Virus record (IMG/VR): IMGVR_UViG_3300040751_003512
Location: 1 to 43,864 of that record
Source: a virus
Reading direction: 5' to 3' (one strand)
Length of the DNA: 43,864 nt
The position numbers and the translations under genes are program-made. Below are positions 31,987 to 38,752 of the stretch, piece by piece. The notes under the pieces are model-generated. The model was not told where the DNA came from. It searched no databases and saw nothing but the letters and a program-made list of their open reading frames with translations. Positions within the stretch are counted from its first letter, which is position 1. Each line of letters starts with the position of its first letter.

Positions 31987-32748
31987 TTAACCAATAACAA
32001 AACTGTGTGGCGTGCCACCTTCTGAATAGTTTCCTATTTCAGTTTCTAATCTTTCCATCTCGGCCTGGCCTTCTTGCTTCAATGCATCACCGTTCAGTGT
32101 TGTGCCACCCTGTGGACCTGCAATGGTGTTGAATTTGCCTCTCGCTTCACCTAACATTATTTTAGATACGGCAAGAGTGTAATCTCTGATCCATGGTTTT
32201 GAGTAGATGTCCTTGAACAGTGTGATGTCAGGTCTGTAGTTGTCTGTGTGCATCAGTACAGTCTCATCGTCTGCCCTTGGTCTTTGAGTGATAGTCAATT
32301 TTTTAGTCGCCACGTCAAAATGAAACTGTATGAAACTACCAAACATCTTGCCAACAAGTTCTTGGTACGATGCGAAAGCGTAGTATGTGGCTAATCCGCC
32401 TGTTGCTCCTGCTCTAAGAAGATATGTGTTCGTATATGCCAGGTTGAATGGTTCGAATAATGTTCCTCCTTCACCACCTTCTGTCCTTGACCCCACAGTC
32501 CTCCTGTTAAGATTCCTCACATTGATGATCTCATCTGGCAGTATGTAGGTGTTCTGATTTTTTTTAAGTTCTAGGAAAGCATATGATTCTTCAACAGCGT
32601 TTGAAGATCGCTGTCTGAATTTATTAACTGCTCTTTCTAGTGCCGTTTGATAGTGTTTTGGGTCTAATTCAACGTCAATCATCCCGTCACCGAGATTGTT
32701 CTTGACGTAATCAAAAATTTCCTGTTGTCCTGTTTGTAGTTCTGACAT
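31987..32748 (-). CDS. gp13: gp13 neck protein
   Basis: A 253-residue protein resembling the marine-phage gp13 neck (head-completion) protein. The open frame goes back to 32829, but ATG 32748 (MSELQTGQQEIFDYV) sits five bases after a perfect TATAAATA and avoids overlap with gp14. IDVELDPKHYQTALERAVNKF near the N-terminus and a central beta region (YILPDEIINVRNLNRRTVG) fit the family. With gp14 it closes the portal and receives the tail. It is transcribed away from gp14 and gp15, whereas in T4 all three lie on one strand. Confidence 0.72.
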   Translation of the reverse strand: MSELQTGQQEIFDYVKNNLGDGMIDVELDPKHYQTALERAVNKFRQRSSNAVEESYAFLELKKNQNTYILPDEIINVRNLNRRTVGSRTEGGEGGTLFEPFNLAYTNTYLLRAGATGGLATYYAFASYQELVGKMFGSFIQFHFDVATKKLTITQRPRADDETVLMHTDNYRPDITLFKDIYSKPWIRDYTLAVSKIMLGEARGKFNTIAGPQGGTTLNGDALKQEGQAEMERLETEIGNYSEGGTPHSFVIG

Positions 32749-32753
32749 ACTCA

Positions 32754-32761
32754 TATTTATA
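32754..32761 (-). promoter_or_regulatory. perfect late promoter TATAAATA for gp13
   Basis: Exact T4 late consensus on the minus strand, five bases (TGAGT) before ATG 32748 and without Shine-Dalgarno. It lies only 14 bases from the plus-strand motif serving gp14, forming a back-to-back pair. Confidence 0.65.
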
Positions 32762-32775
32762 GTCATTGCCTGTGC

Positions 32776-32783
32776 AATAAATA
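32776..32783 (+). promoter_or_regulatory. late-type promoter AATAAATA for gp14
   Basis: Plus strand, eight bases before ATG 32792. Part of the back-to-back pair with the gp13 promoter. Confidence 0.55.
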
Positions 32784-32791
32784 TGTATGAT

Positions 32792-33961
32792 ATGCCAAGA
32801 TTATCCATTTTTAAGCCTGAAAAGGGCAACGACTACAAGTTCTTCGATCGTAACATCAGAGAGATGTTCACTGTGGGCGGCACCGACCTGCACTTCCACA
32901 AATATCTTGGTCCATACAATCAGGGAGAAAATCAAAAGGACGGCGAGGCCAGTCCAACGTCTCCGAACTACTCAGGCGACAGCCTAAACGAAAGGACCAT
33001 ACAGGATTTACTTTTCCTTGAAAACAGAGACAGGAGATATGCGGACGATGTGTATGTGGTCAGGGGCATATACAATGTGCAGGATGCCGATTTCAATCTA
33101 TCACAGTTTGGAATGTTCCTACAGAACGATACACTATTTTTGACAGTGCATTTGAACGATATCGTGGAGAGGATTGGTAGGAAACCAATGAGCGGTGATG
33201 TGATAGAGTTCCCACACATGAAAGAAGACTACAGTCTAGACGAATCAGTACCTATAGCATTGAAAAGATACTACGTGGTAGAAGACGTTAATAGAGCGGC
33301 AGAAGGTTTTTCGCAAACTTGGTGGCCACATCTACTTAGATTGAAAATGAAGACTCTAGTTGATTCACAGGAGTTCAGAGATATTATTGGCGACGCAACG
33401 ACAACAGGGTCGGTTGCCAATTACATGAGCACTTACAACAGAGAGAAAACTGTCAATGATCAAGTGGTCCTACAGGCAGAACAAGACGCACCTAAGGCAG
33501 GCTTCAACTATAAGCAATATTATGTTGCACCAATCGATGAAAGAGGTAACATAAGAACAAACAACGTGAACACAGAACAAAACAGGGCCAGCAGTGATCA
33601 GACTGTGAATGCTGTCATAGATTCTCCAGCCGCTTCACACTATGGATTTTACCTTGACGGAGACGGAGTCGCACCAAACGGACATCCAGCAGGCTTTGGT
33701 ATTTCTTTTCCAACATCAGGTGTTGACAAGGGAGATTATTTCTTAAGGACAGATTACTTGCCTAATAGGTTATTCCGTTATGACGGAAACAGATGGGTCA
33801 AGATAGAAGATTCTGTGAGGATAAACATGACCAATAATGATTCTAGAGCAAATTATAAAACAGGTTTTGTCAATAACACCAACGAAGACACAATAAATGG
33901 ATTAACTACAAAACAAAGGCAATCACTTACAGATGCTTTGAAACCAAAGGCTGACAATTAA
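32792..33961 (+). CDS. gp14: gp14 neck protein
   Basis: A 389-residue protein (T4 gp14 is 256). ATG 32792 (MPRLSIFKPEKGNDY) is preferred to ATG 32783, which lies inside the AATAAATA motif. The core FNLSQFGMFLQNDTLFLTVHL, then KPMSGDVIEFPHMKEDYSLDE, matches gp14 (FGMQVQDEVTLSVN ... EPKEGDLIYFPM). The C-terminal extension (about 280-389) is not in T4 and holds a module GDYFLRTDYLPNRLFRYDGN-RW like those in the sheath insert and fibres. It works with gp13 at the head-tail joint. It overlaps gp15 as TAATG. Confidence 0.82.
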   Translation: MPRLSIFKPEKGNDYKFFDRNIREMFTVGGTDLHFHKYLGPYNQGENQKDGEASPTSPNYSGDSLNERTIQDLLFLENRDRRYADDVYVVRGIYNVQDADFNLSQFGMFLQNDTLFLTVHLNDIVERIGRKPMSGDVIEFPHMKEDYSLDESVPIALKRYYVVEDVNRAAEGFSQTWWPHLLRLKMKTLVDSQEFRDIIGDATTTGSVANYMSTYNREKTVNDQVVLQAEQDAPKAGFNYKQYYVAPIDERGNIRTNNVNTEQNRASSDQTVNAVIDSPAASHYGFYLDGDGVAPNGHPAGFGISFPTSGVDKGDYFLRTDYLPNRLFRYDGNRWVKIEDSVRINMTNNDSRANYKTGFVNNTNEDTINGLTTKQRQSLTDALKPKADN

Positions 33962-35400
33962 TGCTACATTTTTACGAAGGACAGGTTAGGAAATTCCTCA
34001 CTCAATTTATTAGAATATTGAGTAACTTCTCTGTGGAAACAGGTAAGGGCAGTGATGGCTCGATAAACCTAAGGGCGGTGCCTGTTGTGTACGGAGATCC
34101 AACTAGGCAGGTAGCAAACATCATAAGGAACAACAGTGAGAACGCATTGAACTATGCTCCCAAGATCGCTTGTTACGTGAGAGAATTGAACTATGACAGG
34201 GAAAGAATGCAGAACCCTTATCACATTGAAAAACAACATCTCAAAGAAAGAGATGTGGGTTCTGACGGAAACTACACAAATCAATTGGGTGCTGGTTACA
34301 CAGTTGAAAAAGTGATGCCCTCACCTTTTAGATTAGAAGTCACGGCAGATATTTTCTCTTCAAACACAGATCAAAAATTACAAATACTTGAGCAGATTTT
34401 GTATTTGTTCAATCCAGATTTTGAAATACAGAAATCGAGCAACTATATCGATTGGACATCATTGAGTTATGTAGAATTAAGAGACATTAGTTTTAGTTCT
34501 AGAACTATTCCAGTAGGTGCAGAAAGTGAAATTGACGTGGCAACAATGACATTTAGTATGCCAATATGGCTATCACCGCCTGTCAAGGTCAAGAAATTAG
34601 GTGTTGTACAAAAAATTATAATGAGCATCTACGACGACGACGGCGGAATCACGAAAGGTTTGATAGACGGAGATCTTTTATCACGAAGTTACATCACACC
34701 AAACAATTTTGGTTTGTTAGTAACAGGCAATCAATTGAGATTATTAGGTACAACAGGGGTCAATGTGAAATCAGGCGGGGACGGTTATTACACTGGAGCA
34801 AATGATCCTAGTTTGGCAGATCCTTTTGAGGCATTCGGACCTGCCGTGAACTGGAAAGTCCTGTTAGATCAGTACGGCAAAGTCACTAACGGAACATCAC
34901 AGATAAGGCTGAAACAACCCAACGGCAACGAAGTAGTGGGAACAATCGCAACAACTTCTTTAGATGACACGATATTACTTTACACTGTCGATAATGACAC
35001 AATACCTAGTAATACTTTGACAGCAGTGAAGAAAATTATAAATCCAGCAACTTTTGATCCAGGTACGCCCTCAAACGGTGACAGATATTTGGTAATAAAT
35101 GATGTGGGAGATAGCACAGCAAGTTTCCAAAGTCAGACTTGGGGTGCTTTGGTGGCCAGTGTGGGAGACATAATTGAATACAACAGTTCAACGAGTAAAT
35201 GGAACGTGGCATTTGATGCCTCCGATCCAGACTCCACGCAACACTATGTTACCAATCTGAACACAGGAATACAGTACAGGTTCAATGGCACGGAGTGGGT
35301 GAAATCATACGAAGGTGTGTACACACAAGGCAACTGGACCATTGTGTTAGACGGTGGTTCTTCCAGTTATGATCCTAGCATAGATGCCACAACCCCTTGA
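33961..35400 (+). CDS. gp15: gp15 tail terminator / sheath stabiliser
   Basis: A 479-residue protein (T4 gp15 is 272). The first 225 residues match gp15: MLHFYEGQVRKFLTQFIRIL, NLRAVPVVYGD, SPFRLEVTADIFSSNTDQKLQ with ILEQILYLFNPDFE, and TFSMPIWLSPPV. gp15 caps the finished tail tube and sheath and joins the neck. The remaining 250 residues are an extension with modules such as NGDRYLVIND and IQYRFNGTEWVK, again of the type shared with gp14, gp18 and the fibres. It is translated with gp14 through a TAATG overlap. Confidence 0.8.
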   Translation: MLHFYEGQVRKFLTQFIRILSNFSVETGKGSDGSINLRAVPVVYGDPTRQVANIIRNNSENALNYAPKIACYVRELNYDRERMQNPYHIEKQHLKERDVGSDGNYTNQLGAGYTVEKVMPSPFRLEVTADIFSSNTDQKLQILEQILYLFNPDFEIQKSSNYIDWTSLSYVELRDISFSSRTIPVGAESEIDVATMTFSMPIWLSPPVKVKKLGVVQKIIMSIYDDDGGITKGLIDGDLLSRSYITPNNFGLLVTGNQLRLLGTTGVNVKSGGDGYYTGANDPSLADPFEAFGPAVNWKVLLDQYGKVTNGTSQIRLKQPNGNEVVGTIATTSLDDTILLYTVDNDTIPSNTLTAVKKIINPATFDPGTPSNGDRYLVINDVGDSTASFQSQTWGALVASVGDIIEYNSSTSKWNVAFDASDPDSTQHYVTNLNTGIQYRFNGTEWVKSYEGVYTQGNWTIVLDGGSSSYDPSIDATTP

Positions 35401-35430
35401 TAATTTTCTACTAAATTGTTATAATAAGGT

Positions 35431-35859
35431 ATGAAAGAAAACATAGTTTGCTCTGGATCACTGTTCTATTCCACTAGTACGAAGAGATTTTTATTCCTGC
35501 AACGAACCGACAAGAAAACACAAGGGTTATGGGGATTGGTCGGTGGTAAGAGCAAATTCACTGAAAGTGCGTTCGAGGGATTGAAACGTGAGATAGAGGA
35601 AGAAGTGGGAGACACGCCTAAATTTAAAAAAACTATACCACTAGAGATGTTCACGTCAAACGATCAGAAGTTCTTCTTCCACACTTATTTGATTGCCATA
35701 GAATCAGAATTTATACCCAAGTTGAATGCGGAACATTCAGGTTACTGTTGGACCGCGTTCGAGTGCTGGCCTAAGAACCTACACATGGGTCTCAAAAACA
35801 CCCTTAACAATAAAAGCATAAAAGGTAAGTTGCAGACTATATTGGATCTAATTGTCTAA
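35431..35859 (+). CDS. Nudix hydrolase
   Basis: A 142-residue protein with a complete Nudix box: G39-x5-E45-x7-R53-E54-I-E-E57-E58-V-G60. The enzyme would cleave a nucleoside diphosphate linked to another group (for example nucleotide sugars, dNTPs, ADP-ribose or capped RNA). The residues around the box (LWGLVGGKSKF) are of the MutT/T4 NudE-like form. A TATAAT followed by AAGGT lies directly before ATG 35431. Its stop overlaps the opposing fibre gene stop by 4 bases. Near the fibre genes it may be a late-expressed housekeeping enzyme; the substrate is open. Confidence 0.85.
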   Translation: MKENIVCSGSLFYSTSTKRFLFLQRTDKKTQGLWGLVGGKSKFTESAFEGLKREIEEEVGDTPKFKKTIPLEMFTSNDQKFFFHTYLIAIESEFIPKLNAEHSGYCWTAFECWPKNLHMGLKNTLNNKSIKGKLQTILDLIV

Positions 35860-38597
35860 TCTTTTTTGATGTAAGTTTTACCTGTGAGTTTCTCTATGTC
35901 ACGGATCATTTCTTCCATGTTGATCCTCACGGTCTTTCCAGTTTTGGTGTTCCTTGAATAGTATTCCCACTCACCCGCCTCGTTGTGCGGAGATATCTTG
36001 GTCACGTTGCCCGCCTCATCTTTTACGAACACTTCAGCACTAGATGCCTCGTCCTTGGCGTATATGTGTGCATAGTTGGTAATTGTGGCAGGATCACTGT
36101 TCACAGCCAATGCCACGGGGGTGTTCATTTTTATTCGACCACCCGCATTTCCATCAATTATAAACTGTCCATTGTTGCCTGCGGGATCGGCGGTCGTACC
36201 ATCTGTGGAAACTGCAACAGCAAACTGTGTCTTGTTGGCATCGTTGGTGTTATCAAAAGCAAACGAACCGCCAACAATGAGTGCTGAACCATTCCAGTAT
36301 TCGTGGTTACTCCTGAACAGGTAGTCACCTGCCTGCACAGCACTTGGCGATCCTTCCGTGCCCCTGTATCTCCTTGTCCTCACGTCCGGGGCGTCAGCCG
36401 AGTCGTTGTACTGCTCCATCCTGATCTGTGTGGTCTGGGCACCAGTGCCCGTCATGTGCAGTGTGACCTCTGGAGAGGTCTGGTTTATGCCCAAGTAGTT
36501 GGATACAGGATCAACGGTAAGTGTAGTGGTCTCGCCTATGGTACCATCGCCTGCGTTGATAAGGAATGCGTTGTCTGTGGATAATCCAGTCACTTTCAAG
36601 TTGTCATTAACTGTCACTGCACTGGAGTCACTGGATGATATGCTGTTAAGGATTACCTCTTGCGAGAATGTCTTCTGACCCGTGATGGTCTGTTCCGTTG
36701 ACACCAACACCGTGTCTGCCGTTGATGCACCTGCTGATCCCCTCAGCATGTGTACCCTGTATCCGTTAACGGTTGTACTTGAACCTGATGTTGATGCCGC
36801 TTTGACTGTGACCGTGCTTCCTAACAGGCTGGCTGTGAAGTCCAACTGATCTGTACCTTTCGTGCTTACAACTGGTCCAGTACCAATGTATGCTTCGTCA
36901 TTGGCAACCACCATGACCTCTGATATGCTGGCCGCACCTTCTGAGGAGTTGTATCCGGTGAACACGTAAAATGCACCTGTGTACGTTGATGTGTTGAATG
37001 AATCTACTGTTGTTGCGGCGGAACTCACGGTAGTCGCTTCTACAATATTGATATTATCCCCAGTTGATGCTCCTTCGTCATCTGCGAGTAAAATCCTGTA
37101 TACAGTCACACGGCAATTGGGTGCCTGGGCTGATGCTTTCAATACAACTTCTGTGCTGTCCACCTCCGCGGTCAGTGTGATAAGGTCGTTGTTTCCAGTG
37201 TTGACGTTTCCGTATTGTGTGATGAATGCTGTGGAACCGTCGTGCACCACCAGTGCCTCTGTGTTTGACACTTCTCCCGTGGTTGTGTTATTGACCGAGA
37301 TGTAGTATTTGGCACCCCTGTAACTGGCCAATGCGAATCCGTCTATCTTCTCTGCGGCACTGTCCACATCTGTGTTTATCGTGGTCGTGACATTTCCCGT
37401 GGTGCCGGCCGTGGTGTTGTCACCTACTGCTATTCTATAAATTGACACAGAGTTAACAACACTGCCTCCTGTCCCTAACAGTCTTGCATTACCACCTGCA
37501 ACATCCGCCTGCACAGTCAGGTATGAATTTGAGCTGTCAGATTCCACTATGTGTGAGTGTGCCACGAAAGCATCTGAATCATTGTGCACCAGACTGTACT
37601 TGGCAGTGGCAACTTCATTGTTGATTTCATCTCTGGTTATGGCCAGGTACCAGGCACTGTCAAAACTGCTGGTCACGAATTGGTTTATAACACCTTGTGT
37701 GGTGCTGAGTGCTGAGGCTTCTGTGTTGGACGTGTCGTCGGTGTTTTCAGATGTTGTCGTGGTTGCACCCAGTTGTGCCCATCCACCCGCGGTGGTGTAG
37801 CCCTCTATGGTGTCAGTGCTACTGTTGTATCTTATCTCACCAACCGCTCCGCTCGGTCTCTGTGCGGTTGTACCGTTGGGTAATCTTATGGCGTTGGTGA
37901 CTGCTGATGCATCCAAAACGGTTGTGGCATTCATTGTGATTATCGTACCACCGTCTGCGGCAACAGTGATCGCACCTGTTCCCGAATCTGTTACGGTCAC
38001 GTTTGAGTTGCCTTGTGATATCGATGATGTTGACACGGCACCCACTTCCGCGTCCACGTAGGCCTTGATGGATTGTTGTGAAGCAACTGATGTTGCACTG
38101 TCACTAGATAGGTCATCCTCGTCTTTGAAGAATCCTGATAGGAAGTTTCCACTGTCTATGTTCGTAATGTTGTTACCAGTTCCGTTGGCATCGATGGTCT
38201 TGTTCGTTAATGTATCTGTGCTGGAAGCCGTGATGTAGGATGTTAGGTCTGGTCCTGTCACGGTCAGGGTGTCGCCACTCACGGCCGTGGTGATGTTCTG
38301 TGTGCCCGCTATCTTGAATGTCTCACCGGTGCCCAGTGTGGCACCTGTTGAGTCGTCTCCCACCAACTGTATGTTGGTGTCAACGTTGATGCCTGTAAGT
38401 TGGGATCCATCCCCAGCGAATGCCGTGGCTGTTACTGTTCCGTTTACCTGTAATGCTGTTGATGGTTCAGAAGTACCAATACCCACACGACTGTTTGTGA
38501 CATCGAGATACAGTAGGTTTGTTTCAAATGCCAGGTCAGTACCATTCCTAGTCAGATTCGACTTCAGTACCGACCCTGATATACGACCTATGGCCAT
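35856..38597 (-). CDS. tail fibre-type protein 1 with tandem beta domains
   Basis: A 913-residue Ser/Thr/Gly-rich fibre protein. N-terminus MAIGRISGSVLKSN followed by GIGTSEPSTALQVNG, a 'fibre-linker' pattern common in marine phages. It carries FKDEDDLSS-type and ASQQSIKAY modules shared with fibres 2 and 3. Three similar domains of about 80-100 residues follow each other from about 310 to 640 (each with an S/D-F-x-x-x-x-Y-x-x-A-x-Y start and a VYRI/YRVH end). The C-terminus has SPHNEAGEWEYYSRN and ends in an Arg/Lys-rich helix (MEEMIRDIEKLTGK), a typical end of such fibres. Start: AAGGAG, with late promoter and terminator upstream. Likely host-binding or baseplate-attached. Confidence 0.8.
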   Translation of the reverse strand: MAIGRISGSVLKSNLTRNGTDLAFETNLLYLDVTNSRVGIGTSEPSTALQVNGTVTATAFAGDGSQLTGINVDTNIQLVGDDSTGATLGTGETFKIAGTQNITTAVSGDTLTVTGPDLTSYITASSTDTLTNKTIDANGTGNNITNIDSGNFLSGFFKDEDDLSSDSATSVASQQSIKAYVDAEVGAVSTSSISQGNSNVTVTDSGTGAITVAADGGTIITMNATTVLDASAVTNAIRLPNGTTAQRPSGAVGEIRYNSSTDTIEGYTTAGGWAQLGATTTTSENTDDTSNTEASALSTTQGVINQFVTSSFDSAWYLAITRDEINNEVATAKYSLVHNDSDAFVAHSHIVESDSSNSYLTVQADVAGGNARLLGTGGSVVNSVSIYRIAVGDNTTAGTTGNVTTTINTDVDSAAEKIDGFALASYRGAKYYISVNNTTTGEVSNTEALVVHDGSTAFITQYGNVNTGNNDLITLTAEVDSTEVVLKASAQAPNCRVTVYRILLADDEGASTGDNINIVEATTVSSAATTVDSFNTSTYTGAFYVFTGYNSSEGAASISEVMVVANDEAYIGTGPVVSTKGTDQLDFTASLLGSTVTVKAASTSGSSTTVNGYRVHMLRGSAGASTADTVLVSTEQTITGQKTFSQEVILNSISSSDSSAVTVNDNLKVTGLSTDNAFLINAGDGTIGETTTLTVDPVSNYLGINQTSPEVTLHMTGTGAQTTQIRMEQYNDSADAPDVRTRRYRGTEGSPSAVQAGDYLFRSNHEYWNGSALIVGGSFAFDNTNDANKTQFAVAVSTDGTTADPAGNNGQFIIDGNAGGRIKMNTPVALAVNSDPATITNYAHIYAKDEASSAEVFVKDEAGNVTKISPHNEAGEWEYYSRNTKTGKTVRINMEEMIRDIEKLTGKTYIKKD
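38110..38147. repeat. 38-base repeat shared by fibre genes 1 and 2 (copy 1)
   Basis: Identical at all 38 bases to 40035-40072. It encodes the SGNFLSGFFKDEDDLS part of the shared module. Exact DNA identity between paralogs suggests recent exchange or strong constraint. Confidence 0.85.
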
Positions 38598-38680
38598 ACC
38601 GGGGTACTCCTTATAATAATGTTAGTAGAACATATGTCCTACACAGTCTCTCTATCATTGCCGACTGACAGCAGTATACG

Positions 38681-38688
38681 TATTTATA
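38681..38688 (-). promoter_or_regulatory. perfect late promoter TATAAATA for fibre 1
   Basis: Exact T4 late consensus about 85 bases upstream of ATG 38597, starting six bases after the T run of the fibre 2 terminator. The leader ends with AAGGAG (38607-38612). Confidence 0.75.
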
Positions 38689-38693
38689 CGCCT

Positions 38694-38725
38694 AAAAAAA
38701 AAGGGCGACCCTAGAGCCGCCCTTT
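38694..38725 (-). terminator. intrinsic terminator after fibre 2
   Basis: Minus strand: AAAGGGCG, 10-base loop, CGCCCTTT followed by further Ts (arms 38718-38725 and 38700-38707; T run 38694-38702). It lies 28 bases after the fibre 2 stop. Confidence 0.85.
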
Positions 38726-38752
38726 GATTCTACTAAAAAGTAGTGATATTTA

